DNA from: Salminus brasiliensis
Taxonomy: Eukaryota; Chordata; Actinopteri; Characiformes; Bryconidae
Assembly (NCBI RefSeq): GCF_030463535.1
Contig: NC_132879.1
Span: 43,973,470 to 44,037,469, forward strand
DNA: 64,000 nucleotides
Direction of reading: 5' to 3'
Positions within the stretch are counted from its first letter, which is position 1; each line of letters begins with the position of its first letter. The position numbers were made by a program, and so were the translations under genes. Below the pieces are notes generated by a model that ran no database searches, was not told the origin of the DNA, and was given only the letters and a program-made list of their open reading frames with translations. Of the stretch, positions 27,152 to 60,577 are shown one piece after another.

Positions 27152-29037
27152 GTGTCATTTTCCCCACATACTGTCATTGTGTTGTGGCTAACCAGTGTGT
27201 CTTCATGTGCCACTGTGGGTCAAAACCCAGACAAACAGTTGTGGAAACTTCTGTTTCTGTAAAGGGCTTGTGTGCGTGTGTGTGTGTGTGTGTGGGCAAG
27301 TGCTTTGTTCTTTGTCCTTCTTTCTGTGAAGAGATGTATCTGTGTTTCTGTGTTACTGTGTACTGTGGTGTGTCCTGCCAAGCCACAACAGGAGTGAGTC
27401 ACAGGTCACCGAACGGCAGGAAGAAGGGGAGGAACAAAACAATCTCTCTACTCTACAGGTGCTCACCTTCAAACAGGCACACGGTGTAGAATCAGCCCCT
27501 ACCAGTGGGTGCCCATCCTCTAGCAGACACTAAAGGAGCTGTTTGACTATTGTTATCTGATAATGAATTTGAACTCGTCACCCTCATCAAACTTGGAATC
27601 TTGGAAGAGGAATCGCAGGTCATCGCACAACAAGAACCGGGACGTTCTACCTCTGCTTTGTTCCCCTTCACTTTGGTCAGATAACAATCTTGGTAGTTTT
27701 GCATTTCCCTACATAATGTATTTAAATTGAAGCATCAGATGATATAGATAAATACTCACTGTTATGAAAAGATGAACCAGTAAACATTAGTACTTATAGA
27801 GGGATTTCTAAGCACTTCAGACAGATTTTATATAACAGTTATACTAGTTAAAGGCATATTACACATTGTACACACATGCCTTGTCTTGTTGGTGCAGTTG
27901 AGTGTAGTTGGGTCTCAATAAAAACACGTTCTGAGCAACATTCGCTCTCTGTTTTCGCTTCTCTGGGCTCGGCGTGCCAGCTGCTGCGCTACACAGGCAG
28001 GACAACGCTAGCAAGAATTGTACAACCGTATGTATTTAGAATCCTGTGGTTTTACTCAGCCATGTCTGCCCTGTATATCTCAGCTTGTCCAGAAATGCAT
28101 AATGTGTGTGCTTTAGGGGTGGTTCACAACACAGATGCCATTTTCTGACTGTAGGGGGAGCAAAAATGACCCATGCTTGCATAATGCTGCTTTAAGTGGC
28201 AACTGCATCTGCATGTTTACACGCTATACAGTTTTCAGTTGAGATTTCAGGCATTTAAAGCCAGAGTTGTTTTGTGCCAGTTCACCAAGCTAGGACAGAA
28301 TAACAGAATGAGTGATGGAGGTTTTGCACTAAGCTGAACACTTTGCTTCAGTCCTTAAAACAGAACAAGAGACAGTTCCACCTTTCAAGCAGTTTCAAGT
28401 AGTCTTCTTATTACTGCTCAATTAAAGTGAAAAATATTTTCATAATGATTTGGATTGTGGTTAAAGCAGGGGTGTCAAAGGCCTCTTTCCAACCGCAGGA
28501 CCAAATGGTTTCAATGGCCGCATTGTACCGTTCCACTCTATACGGACCGTTAAATCGGTTACGGTTTCTTTCCCCCCCCATTTGCCGTGATGCTAAATCA
28601 GGACCAGGAATTAATAGGTATGCGACAGTTTCTTTCTTTCTTTAGTCTTCAACTTCAACTTCTAGGCTAATGTAGCACTAGCTAGCTAACACTAGCTAAC
28701 TCACGTAGACAGCATCATGTAATCCGCATGCATAAATCTCACTCATCTCAAACAATGCCGTGGAGGCCATATATAGAAGTAGTATGAAAATAATCCACTT
28801 AAACAATTCTTGTTCGCAACTAACTTGATAGTTTGACGCGAGTGTGTGACAACTTCGGCATGCACTTAGCCCTATGCTGACAGATAGCTATAGTCGTGCT
28901 TGTGTGTTCAGTTACTGAACTGTCTCTTCTTAAACCAAAAGCTGAAGTGCTTTGTCCTTCCCAGCACCACAGACTACAGAACAAAAAGAAGAGAACGATC
29001 TGAATTAAGACAAGACGACCATATGCATCATTAGTGC

Positions 29038-29160
29038 TGGACACAGATGGAATTTGGCCTCTGCCTTTAACCCAGCCGTGCAGTGAACACACATGCCCAG
29101 AGCGGTGGGCAGCCATTGCTGCGACGCCCAGGAAGCAGGGAAGGTGAAGAGCCTTGCTCA
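29038..29160 (-). mobile_element. SINE fragment
   Basis: The plus strand shows CCCAGAGCGGTGGGCAGCCA and a degenerate GAAGAGCCTTGCTCATGACA, matching the body of the SINE at 31890-32206. The tRNA-like head is missing. Confidence 0.5.
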
Positions 29161-30305
29161 TGACAGGAAGTCTTCATTTTCTCTTATTTTATTTTTAAGG
29201 AAATTTAGGGCGATATATTAATACATATAATAAATGTATATTCTAATTAATTTAGCTAAATAATCACTGTTGGAAAAAAAAAAGTTTTTTTTGTAGTCTG
29301 TATTCACAGTGCAGATCGGTGTAGCCAACAGGGATCAGATATGCATTTTGGTAAACCCCTTTGAAGTATGAGATGTAAAAGTAGACGTATTGTGCTCCTT
29401 TATAAAGGAGATGGTTGATGCTGTGTGACTGAAATGGCTGGGTACACAAAAGATTGGGGGGGAAGGGGACCTCTACTCTTTCAAGCTCTTTAGACAGCCC
29501 TTTATGTTTCTTGGAGCACATGAACAGACCGCCATCCGCAAGCATAACATGCTACCGCTCTCCTGGCCTTCTGGCTTTGTTTGAACAAGTCCGATGTGGT
29601 GTGAAGAGAGCGTTTTGGAGTGCTGGACCTGACTGAGGCTGGAACAGCTGTGCCTGAGAACTCGACGTCAGACGCTGCCGCAGTCTCTCCACACGCACAC
29701 GCACTCTCTCTGAACGTTCTTCCAAAGGGCATAATAACTTTCGCTGGGAGAAACTACAGCAGTGGAAGAGCCAGGAGGTTTTCTCACAGTAACGCGAAAC
29801 CCTTCTTTTCAGCCCTGTGATCAATACTGAGCAGCTGGGGGATGGCTTTAACCAAAGGCTGCCATCTGGTGGCTGCTTACATGTTAGCCTGGTGAGGAGA
29901 ACCAGCCAGGTATACAGTGGAACCCCACTACTTCTGCACTGCTTGGGTTTTGTACATCAGAAGAATGCTTTCAACAGCCAGCGTACATTGCTGTAAAGCT
30001 CTGTATCCACCGATGGGGTGTATGGAGAGGCCAAAAAAACAGACGCTTAGAAGTTCAAAGGATTTCAGAGATTTACCTCAGGCCGGGTGGCTTAAAAATA
30101 TTAATAAACCCAAAGGATCAAAGGCACTCTAGCATAGAGCATGCAACCTTGGAAGAGCAGAGCATGGCAGGCCTAATCCGCGCCATGAACAAAATAAAAG
30201 AACAAAAGAAGTCTAAATTAGAAGTGCCACAATACTACACACTCCAGGAGCTTACTTTTCTTTTCATGCAGGGCTCTTCTGCATTAGTTCAAACCTTTTG
30301 AGGGG

Positions 30306-31443
30306 TAAGACCGGGATAAGGTGAAGCGCTTCCTGACAGTAGACTCACAGTGTCAGCTAGGCCTCACCACCCAACCTCAGCTACAGTTGTTGGAGGAGGA
30401 CAGAGCGTAACCGACACTTCTCGCTTTCCGGGCATCCCTGAAGAAGCACTGCACTCCTTGACCGCTCTCAGAAGCTATGGTGCCAAGCCAATGAAGTCCG
30501 TGGCATTAGTGAAAGGAAACGCTTGTGTTCTGTGGCACAACGATAAGCGTCTGGGATTTGTGGGCAAAATGTGAGCTATGAGAATTACACTGGAACCCTC
30601 ATTGGTTATCTTAATGCTATGGCAACACACATTTGTTTTGAACTCGGCAGATTTAGATCCAGGCCGTGGTTTCGCAGAAGGATTTGCGGATTGGAGGAAG
30701 ATGAGATACGAGAAACGATTAAGCGTTTGAATTTTGGTTTATGTAAGTGGATGTGTGTGCCTCTGCACTCCTCTCATATATTACACAAATGTTCTGACTC
30801 CAAAGCACTCTCTCTCCCCCTCTTTCTCTCCCTCACTCTCTTTCTTTCATACAGGACAGTTATTACAGTAGAGTTATTATAAAGAGATGGCAGTTGTCTG
30901 CTGTAACCTCCCATATGTGGGAAACATGACATGACCTCACAGAGGGAGCAGATATACTTTCCCAGCAGCCATGTTTTATGGTCAGTGTTGGAGGGTGGTC
31001 TTTTCTTGTTTGGACTTGGGAAAAGAACAGAATGGTAACTAGGCAGGCTAATCTCGAGTATCAGTGGAACACATCCGTGGTACATCGTACTCCTGCACAA
31101 GTGTGACCACAGATAATCCATCATCGGAAAAGCACCTTGACAGAAAGAGAATCTGCCAAGCGGTCCCCTTGACCTGCTCTAGCTTCAAGTCTTGGCAGGG
31201 CATAGAGCTGGGAGGAGAAACGCGATCCTTAAATCATTCGTAATTAGCTCCTGCTCTTTTCCCTTAAAGCTACACTCTGTGATTCTGGAAGCCGTGTTGT
31301 TGAGATTGTTGCCTGCTAGATGGGGGCAGCATGGATTTATCCTTGAAGATCGTTTTTAGATTCCTTAAGAGAGGTTGGGTGGTGAGGCCTAGCTGACACT
31401 GTGAATCTATTGTCAGAAAGCGCTTCACCTTATCCCAGTCTTA
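30306..31443. mobile_element. 1.1-kb unit bounded by 73-bp inverted repeats
   Basis: Positions 30306-30378 and 31371-31443 are inverted copies with only a few mismatches (shared GGGATAAGGTGAAGCGCTT and ACAGTGTCAGCTAGGCCTCA). The ~990-bp interior has no recognised protein. It could be a non-autonomous DNA transposon or two inverted copies of one repeat. Confidence 0.5.
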
Positions 31444-31889
31444 AGGTCTGCAGCTTCTGTGACTTTTAAGGAGCCAACAATTGAGCACAAGACAGACTTT
31501 GTTTATTGATTTGTGCATTCAATCCATTGTTTACAGCCATGACAGTGTGTGAAGTAATCCGTCACAGCATAGGTTTGGAACCTCCTGCTTGAGAGTTTTA
31601 TACACTGAGGGCCCGAATCCTGGTGGGGCTCCTCTAAAACTGTACTTTAGTCAACAACAAGCAGCATAACTCTCCACTAAGTTTACTTGTGCAAGCTCAC
31701 TGGCAAGGCAGATTTAAATGATCCTGATATAACAAAACTTTAACCTGACCAACTGGATAGTTGTGCTCATGACTTACTAAGAGGAGAGCATATTGCTACA
31801 TCTTACTAAGAAGTGGCCACGACTTAGGATCTTGCTCCCATGTCTTACTGCGACTCTGGGCTTTGAACGCTGCTGTTTTGTTGATTTAA

Positions 31890-32206
31890 AGGTAAAAGGT
31901 AAAGGTGCACGTATTTGTCACTGTACAGTGTACACTGTACAGCGAAATGTGTCCTCCGCATTTAACCCATCTGTGGTAGTGAACACACACTCACACACAC
32001 TAGTGAACTAGGGGCAGTGAGTACACACACACACCCAGAGCGGTGGGCAGCCAACTCCAGCGCCGGGGGAGCAGAGAGGGTAAAGGGCCTTGCTCAAGGG
32101 CCCAACAGTGGCAGCTTGCCAAGCCCGGGTATCGAACCCTGTTATCGATAGCCCAGCGCTCTAACCGCTGAGCCACCACTGCCCCTGCTGAGCCACCACT
32201 GCCCCT
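31890..32206 (-). mobile_element. tRNA-derived SINE
   Basis: Read on the minus strand, the head begins AGGGGCAGTGGTGGCTCAGC. It has a pol III A box (TGGCTCAGCGGTTAGAG) and a good B box (GGTTCGATACC, complement of 32128-32138). The body includes the AGGCCCTTTACC and GGGTTAAATGCGGAGGACA words. The first 20 bp, including part of the A box, are tandemly duplicated (32167-32186, 32187-32206). Confidence 0.7.
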
Positions 32207-32439
32207 TTGTGCTACCCGGTCAGAGCCATGCCATACCATAGTGTTTATTTGCAAGAATTTTGGTAGAGCGTGCATGAGACCACTTGCGAGAACTGTGCAA
32301 CACTGTGTACTGCTGTCCATGGGGGGGAAATCAAAGTGCAAATTGTAATTGTTCAAATAAAATTCGTAGCTGGTAGCTGGTGTTATTTAATAGTATTAGA
32401 TAGAGAGAAGGTTGTAGAGGGATGTATAGATGAATGGAC

Positions 32440-32925
32440 AGACAGACAGACAGATAGACAGATAGACAGATAGATAGATAGATAGATAGATAGACAATGG
32501 AAAAAGTGTTTGTTATTTATATGAGATGTCACCTTCACGTTTTGGGAACATTGCAGAATGATTTGCCATTATACACTGAAATATGTTCTCCGCATATGTT
32601 CTACCCATCCATGGTGGTGAACAGACATGCACTAGTGAACTCTAGGCACACAGACACTTGGAGCGATGGCCAGTAAACTTCAGCGCCTGGGGGCAGAGAG
32701 GGTAAAGGGCCTTGCTCAAGGACCCAACAGTGGCAACTTGCCGAGCCCGGGTATGGAACCCGCAACCCTGTCATCAATAGCCTGGAGCTCTAATCTAATA
32801 GATAGACAGATAGATGGATGGATGGATGGAAGGATGGATGGACGGACGGACGGACGGACAGATATAAATAGATGGAGAGTAGTAGAGGGATGGATAGACA
32901 GATAGAGAGATAGATGGATAAATAG
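32440..32925. repeat. GATA/GACA and GGAT tracts
   Basis: Two tetranucleotide tracts, at 32440-32495 (GACA then GATA) and 32800-32925 (GATA, GGAT, GGAC), flank the diverged SINE copy. Confidence 0.9.
32577..32800 (-). mobile_element. Diverged SINE copy
   Basis: Same family as 31890-32206, sharing GGGTAAAGGGCCTTGCTCAA and AGTGGCAACTTGCCGAGCCC on the plus strand. It is more diverged and lacks a good head. Confidence 0.6.
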
Positions 32926-32989
32926 ACATTCAACTGAATAACACACAAGGACGCTGGACACATTATCAGTTCAAAGGTTAAAATAAAGA

Positions 32990-32995
32990 TTTATT
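32990..32995 (-). terminator. th2: th2 polyadenylation signal
   Basis: A minus-strand AATAAA lies about 180 bases past the th2 stop codon at 33173. It is the first canonical signal downstream and fits a short 3' UTR. Confidence 0.6.
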
Positions 32996-33172
32996 TTTTG
33001 CACATTTATCTTGCTGCCACAGACCTGTTAATAAGTTCTCACAAGTTTCAACTGTGTTAAAGCAGATTGCCAAACATGTAATTCCCCCATCTATATTTAC
33101 ATTCAATATATATATATATATATATATGTATGTAGTGCTCAGTGTGATAAATAACAAATGAGGCTTTAAAGT

Positions 33173-39146
<5,974 letters not shown>

Positions 39147-39242
39147 GTCGCTCGCAGGTGCAGCCTCGGTGTCTCTGAGTGATTGGGAGTGAAGGAGTGA
39201 TGGGACGTTGCCTCGCACTAAGCTGTTTCGTAGACCGGGCGG

Positions 39243-39248
39243 TTTATA
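39243..39248 (-). promoter_or_regulatory. th2: th2 TATA box
   Basis: TATAAA on the minus strand lies about 100 bases upstream of the th2 ATG, predicting a start of transcription near 39215. It excludes a longer upstream reading frame. About 65 bases further upstream is a CRE-like TGACGCAC (39311-39318, minus). This matches the known cAMP control of TH promoters by analogy. Confidence 0.6.
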
Positions 39249-39853
39249 AAGACAGTCCGGCGAGGACTTTATGGAAATGAGGTGCGCAGATGCGGGCGAG
39301 GTGCAGTAGGTGCGTCACGGGCTTTTTGCGTTTCGCTTTTTTTAAGGACGAGCGTCAGATTTAGCGGATGATCTGAAGCAGAGGTGCGCTCATTAACCAC
39401 CAAACGAGCTTCACAGGAAACTGCACCAGTCAGTGGTGCACACGAACTGTGTCCAATCAGCTGGAAAGGACGGGTTTTTTTTTGGCGCGAACGCAGGAGG
39501 CTCACTTTGCTTTGCGCTGTCCAAGGTACTGAAACCAACCTACCGACCTAATAGTAATATTAAGGTTGCCTACAACTGGTATTAAAAAATCAACAATAAT
39601 AACAACAACAACAACAACAACAACAACAATAATAATAATAATAATAATAATAATGTTAAGCTTTACCATAAAAAAATCAATGATAAAGCAATGATAATAA
39701 TAACAGCAGTAATAACTATAGTAATAATACTATAAATTATATATAATACATCATTTAACAATAAAGCAATGTAATGGTGATGATGATGCTACTAATACTA
39801 ATAATAAAGCTATAAAATCTTCAACAACAAAACATTAAATCAATATCAGCTGA

Positions 39854-39885
<32 letters not shown>

Positions 39886-41054
39886 ATAATAATAATAATA
39901 ATTAATAAACGTTTCTCACGTCAAGAAACAACACAATAGTGTCGAGTAAAGCTTTATTTGAACTACATTGCATGCATACAACACAATTTCTCCACAGTTT
40001 CGCCAGCTGGACATAAACCAAAGGAGAATGCTCGTAATAATAATGACCTATCAGGTTCAGTCAGGCGAACATGCATAAGTCAGGCAGTTTAATACACTGC
40101 ATTAACACCTCGAAACAGACAACAGATTACACACATTAATATCATATTTCATACTATTACATAAAAACGCACAGTCACAAACCAGTGGACGAAGGGGAAG
40201 AGGATAGAGTTAAATAAGCTGCGATCTAACTGCTCAGGCTGAGCTCATTTCAGGTGGTCTGAGGTTAATAATCACACCTTAATTCACGGGAACATTACTG
40301 CGTTTTTCTCTTGAATCTTTCACTTGCAACTAATTATTGGTTGATTGAGTAGCTATGTAATGTTTCTTCGAGCGTTTATGTACAAAGGCCTGTGCATTTC
40401 GTGTTAAATGGGCATTCAAAATAATCGGCAAACTAAACTAAAGCAAAACGCTCACGATCGCATTTTATAAGATGATTAAAATGTCAATAAAATGTGACTT
40501 TTTCTTTTTTATCCAATTCAAACGATTTAAAATATAAATATCAATTCAAAGAGGGATGGATTAGTGGGTTTAATAAGGTGTATAATTGTATAATTGCCTT
40601 TGCACCCATGTGATATAACCCCGCTCTCTTTCACTCTCTCTCTCATATAAATACATACAAATTGTGTCATCACGTAAATGGACACGTGTCATTGAATCGT
40701 AAAGATTCACCTGTTTTATATTTATTTATTTATTTTTCACTGTTCGTTATTATGCAGTGGCGTGATTTATGATTCACAATCTCTGTGAATCATAAACCAT
40801 CACCTCCCTGCCAGTGGCTAAAGTTTTTAACTTGGAAACTACTAAAGATTTGATTAACAATGGAAATGTCAGAAAATCATTTAGGAGGCAAAACAGAAAC
40901 TTACTGAATCAAAATTTAATGGAAATTGTTTGTTTTTTTTAAAACTACTGAAGCAGAACATTTATTAGGAAATGAAAATAATTAAACATGGGGTAGTATT
41001 TCAAAACTACAAGTATTTCAACCTACAAAGCAAAGATTAAACATTTTCTAAAAT

Positions 41055-41107
<53 letters not shown>

Positions 41108-41220
41108 GTCTGGTGCTTTTTTAATGTCATTGAACAAGCATTTATGTTACTGCCTCAACAACAACTCTCAGAAACTGCCTCAGTGGTCACAGGAGAAGAT
41201 CTTACTGCTGTTGCATTGTC
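39249..41220. other. th2-pah intergenic interval
   Basis: Contains the th2 upstream region (with an E2F-like TTTGGCGCGAA at about 39478-39489), then AAC/AAT and TAC trinucleotide tracts at 39596-39653 and 39854-39890, then the presumed pah 3' UTR with a (TC)n tract at 41060-41104. No other coding exon was found. Confidence 0.6.
39953..39958 (-). terminator. pah: Candidate pah polyadenylation signal
   Basis: Minus-strand AATAAA about 1.26 kb past the pah stop at 41221. Other candidates sit at 40720-40735 (TTTATT repeats). If the distal signal is used, the pah 3' end stops only about 0.7 kb before the th2 start of transcription. Confidence 0.35.
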
Positions 41221-57101
<15,881 letters not shown>

Positions 57102-57263
57102 TCTTGCTCTCGTTCTCTTCTTAACTGTTGAGGTTGGTTGGAGTTTGGAGTCTCTGGTCAGTTTTGCGCAACGAAGCCAGAACTTTAAAGTTTTTACTTC
57201 GTCACGTGACACTCCCACCCCAAACCCCCCACTCCCCCCCACCCCACAAAAAAACCTGTCCGC

Positions 57264-57269
57264 TTTATA
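57264..57269 (-). promoter_or_regulatory. pah: pah TATA-like box
   Basis: TATAAA on the minus strand lies about 165 bases upstream of the pah ATG, with a run of CpG and C-rich sequence between them. A start of transcription near 57235 would give a 5' UTR of roughly 135 bases. Only position supports this. Confidence 0.5.
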
Positions 57270-57989
57270 AATGCAGCAAAGCACGAGCCCCCGTGTGAGC
57301 TAGGAAAGGAGCACCACGAGAGCACAACAGCAAACCAATGCTGTCAAAATCAAAGCCTTTATAAAATGATTTATTTGCTTTTTCAGACTCAGTCTACATA
57401 TTAAATATATTGTATTATATATAATATATAATACATTATTATATATAAAAACTGTCTAAATAGCATAAAACGAATTGCAACACTGAATATTATACCATAC
57501 CCAGACCCTTCACTGTTATTGAGAGAAAATCATGCTCAAACCCTTGTTTGGGACACAACACTGACACTTTATTAACACGTTCATAATCACAACACACATC
57601 GTAATGAGGATTTCTGAGGATTTCCTTAGTGTAAATCTACTTTAAAAACACATAGAAGTTCCTATGATTTGATACTTGGTGTGGTAATAACAACAGCAGC
57701 AACACCAGGCAAGTTCAATAATTCAGTTATTTAAAATAATCTGCTTTATTATAGACAATATTAAAAAAAAAGTCAGTGTGTCAGCTCTGAAAGTATGGAG
57801 GAATGAACATATTCTGCATGATGAAAACTTGTTTCCTCCTTCCACACCCTCCGTGAAAATCGAACCTGTACAGTCTCTTTCTGCATATTCCCAACACCAC
57901 AATGGAAGCATTTTGGCTCAGTCTCCATTTTACAGAATTGTATTAGCTCTGTGACATTTGGAGGCATTTGAACTGAAAAAATCCTTTAA

Positions 57990-58120
57990 CCCTCTATCTC
58001 ATCAACTGTGAAGCATGGTGGTGGTAGTGCAATGTCTTGGGAATGCTTTGTTGCATCAGGACCTGGATGCCTTACTACCATTGAGAGGACTATAAATTCT
58101 AAGCAGTCAGGCAATGTGTT
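57990..58120 (+). pseudogene. Tc1-type transposase remnant
   Basis: One frame reads VKHGGGSAMSWECFVASGPG, then CLTTIERTINS, matching the conserved block between the first and second catalytic Asp of Tc1-type transposases (VKHGGGSxMxWGCF). No terminal repeats were found nearby, so it is a decayed fragment. Confidence 0.6.
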
Positions 58121-58646
58121 GTAATTGCTGTTGCAGTATAAGTATTGTAAACAAACAGTACTATTCTGTGGAAACTGTGCAGATATTTTGCAGACTGTGC
58201 AAAACTCAAAAATAAAATTAATTACTGATTCATTTAAGTAAACGTACAGCCAATTAATGAATCACAGATAAAATAGATCAATCAATTTCAGAGACTGTTA
58301 ATAGGCTAATTAAAGTACAAAAGTCATTTTAGGACTCGTGAATTGCAAATCCCATCACATAACACACTGCCTCATATTAGCTGATGTCCTATTTTGGGCC
58401 TAACTGATGAATCCTTCTTAACTGTGGGGGTAACTAATGTTAAAAAGGTCTCTCTGGATTTCTAACAATGTCATCCACCGATTTGATTTTCTTAATGACT
58501 GTATGGCACAGAAAAGAAGTTTGTGTGTCCATGTTGTCATTCCTTTTAAGACCACCTGGGGGAGATAAATGTCTGTTAGTTAAACGCAGAACTGCTCCTA
58601 TCAGCTACACTAAAACATGTTCACAAAAAAAATTCTAAATAAATGT

Positions 58647-58740
58647 ACTTATTATCAGACTCATAATTTGAGTTCAATAAAGTTCAAATAATTTTTTATT
58701 TGAACTTTATTAAACTCAAATTATGAGTCTGATAATGAGT
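58647..58740. repeat. Near-perfect palindrome, ~45-bp arms
   Basis: The left arm 58647-58691 is the inverse of 58696-58740 with about two mismatches and a loop of about five bases. The arms contain ATCAGACTCATAATTTGAGT. The structure would fold into a stable hairpin; it may be a small MITE. Confidence 0.8.
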
Positions 58741-59446
58741 CCCCAGGCACACATCATTTGTCCAGGAGACCAGGGTTGGTTTTTACACTTCTTATTCTAG
58801 TTATTAACCAAATTACTGGTTTCATCCGATTACATACAATGAAAGTATTGGTTACTCTTGTTCTATTGGTACACTTCACCAAGTTAAAGGTATCCCATAA
58901 AGTCTGACCGCAGGGCTATATAAATCACCCAACAGGCTGGGTCATATTAATTACCCAAATATGTGGTTACTTTGAATCCACATTGTTTTTGTTGTTGCTG
59001 ATTGTTATATATTATATATATTTTATGTTATATATATATATATTTATTTATTTTAACATGATGTATAATTTCCTTTCCCTAAAAAAAATAATATCCTTCT
59101 TAATAGTTTAACAAGCACTGCTAAATAAGTCAAGTCATGCAATATCCTGGCATATTGTATTCCATGCCAGGATATTCCAACATGTAAAGAGGAAATGAAT
59201 AAAGTCAGAAAATAACCTACTGCACTGTATAAAACGACATGTCCAATATTAAAAGGAGAGTAGTGATACAAATAGTCTAAACAAGGTCGTTTGGTTGATA
59301 GTTCTCAGGTTAGCTAGGCAGGTCAGGTGCTAGGCTAATGTTAGCCAACTTCTGCCCAGAACTGTTACACAGACAGTGTCTTTGTCTACATAAAAAATGG
59401 TTCATTGTTAGCTATAAGTAGACAAAACACATAGTCTACAGCTGCC

Positions 59447-59761
59447 TTGTCAAAATGTAAAAAATGTATAGATAGAACGAACTACATAAAACTGGTATTT
59501 AAGCGAAGGCCTGTTCTGGGGTGCTTCTTAGACCCAGTGCAGGTGGTGAGAGACAGGAGGATGACAGCCAAGCTGGCATCCATGGTAGAGAACAGCTCCC
59601 ACCCCATGCATGATACTCTGGCAGCACTGGGCAGCTCCTTTAGTGACAGGCTGCTTCACCCCAAGTGTGTGAAGGAGCGGTATCGCAGGTCCTTCCTTCC
59701 TGCTGACGTCAGACTGCACAACCAGCACTGCTCCCAGCGGACCACATACACACACACTTAA
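59447..59761 (+). mobile_element. LINE ORF2 C-terminal fragment
   Basis: The open frame contains VRDRRMTAKLASMVENSSHP, then RYRRSFLPADVRLHNQH. This resembles the C-terminal end of fish L2/CR1-group LINE ORF2 proteins (xDxSHP...RxxSFxPxAxRLxN). It is followed by a matching 3' end at 59978-60037. The reverse transcriptase itself is absent, so the copy is 5'-truncated. Confidence 0.6.
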
Positions 59762-59817
59762 CTACACACACATGTTCAGGGAACAGAGGTCCCTCAATGT
59801 AACAATACTATGTGCAA

Positions 59818-59834
59818 CCCCCCCCCCCCCCCCC
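59818..59834. repeat. C homopolymer after LINE fragment
   Basis: A run of 17 C between the LINE ORF2 fragment and its 3' end. Confidence 0.9.
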
Positions 59835-59977
59835 ACGTGCAATTAAGAGTCATTTGCAATAACCTGTAAATAATATTGCTATTGCTTTTTTTTTTATTCC
59901 TCTTTATATTGTGTATATAGTGTAAATTATTTATCTACATTTTTTTTTTTTTGTAACTGAGTGTCTTGCTATTCCTT

Positions 59978-60037
59978 TCTGCTGTGACACTGAGAATTTC
60001 CCCACTGTGGGACTAATAAAGGATTATCTTATCTAAG
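59978..60037 (+). repeat. LINE 3' end
   Basis: The sequence CTGTGACACTGAGAATTTCC, then GGGACTAATAAAGGATTATC, with a short TTATCT tail, is the familiar 3' end of fish L2-type LINEs. It completes the fragment beginning at 59447. Confidence 0.6.
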
Positions 60038-60159
60038 GCGACAGTGCAAGTTAGAACAACTCCTATAGAATAAACACCTTTTAAAAGGTTCAATAGAGCA
60101 CCAACAACGAGCTTCACTATAATTATTATGGAGTACATCTCGATACATACGTTACGTTT

Positions 60160-60445
60160 TCTAACCATTTACCCCAGATAACATGGGAAGCATTTTTTTG
60201 CACAAGCATTTGCACTAATAACTTTACTACCTCACTGGACTCTATTATTGCACATTGCACAACTTGCACACTACAGTCATTATTTATTATCCTCTGTCTG
60301 CACTTGTTTGTTTGTGTTGCACTTGTGTCTTGTATGCACTGTCTATGTTGCACCATGGTCCTGGAGGAACGTTGTGTCGTTTCACTGTGTACTCTGTATG
60401 TAGTTGAAATGACAATAAACCCACTTGACTTGACTTGACTTGACT
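60160..60445 (+). repeat. Second LINE 3' end with TTGAC tail
   Basis: A sequence rich in 'TTGCAC' words, ending GAAATGACAATAAACCCAC and a (TTGAC)n tail at 60422-60445. This is a typical 3' terminus of another fish L2-like family. It ends just before the NRF1 promoter-like region. Confidence 0.55.
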
Positions 60446-60476
60446 AATGGAAGGTATTATAGTATATATGATATTG

Positions 60477-60488
60477 TGCGCATGCGCA
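60477..60488. promoter_or_regulatory. NRF1 palindrome 1
   Basis: TGCGCATGCGCA is an exact NRF1 consensus palindrome, directly followed by GC-rich sequence with short reading frames. NRF1 sites mark CpG promoters of housekeeping and mitochondrial genes. A second one lies 500 bases away. Confidence 0.6.
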
Positions 60489-60506
60489 CTCCGTTGGACC
60501 CTCGGT

Positions 60507-60575
60507 ATGGCGGCTGAGGAGGACTGGGCCCTGAAAAGAAAACACCATGTATTAGAGTTGTACGGACAGTCGTGA
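60507..60575 (+). CDS. Short upstream ORF (22 codons) behind NRF1 site
   Basis: ATG at 60507 in a GC-rich context with G at +4 opens a reading frame beginning MAAEEDWALKRK and ending in TGA at 60573-60575. It lies 19 bases after the NRF1 palindrome and directly before the ATG of the candidate micropeptide at 60578. It could be a regulatory uORF, an independent tiny peptide, or the first exon of a gene whose donor I cannot place; no good GT donor is inside it. The charged N-terminus resembles ordinary protein starts, but I do not recognise it. Confidence 0.2.
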   Translation: MAAEEDWALKRKHHVLELYGQS

Positions 60576-60577
60576 AT

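Larger units (their letters stand above)
27176..32989. other. nup37-th2 intergenic region, no gene recognised
   Basis: 5.8 kb between the convergent ends of nup37 (plus) and th2 (minus). Seen in it: a (GT)n at about 27274-27294, a repeat-family copy near 27945-28110, SINE copies (29038-29160, 31890-32206, 32577-32800), an inverted-repeat pair (30306-31443) and GATA/GACA repeats (32440-32495, 32800-32925). Short open frames here show no recognisable protein. Confidence 0.7.
57270..59440. other. pah upstream region, no gene recognised
   Basis: Holds AT-rich sequence, a Tc1-type transposase remnant (57990-58120) and a near-perfect palindrome (58647-58740). No exon of a cellular gene is recognised. 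Confidence 0.6.

Noticed and set aside
32000-32356. 118-codon minus-strand open frame
   Set aside because: It is the translated body of the tRNA-derived SINE, not a gene.
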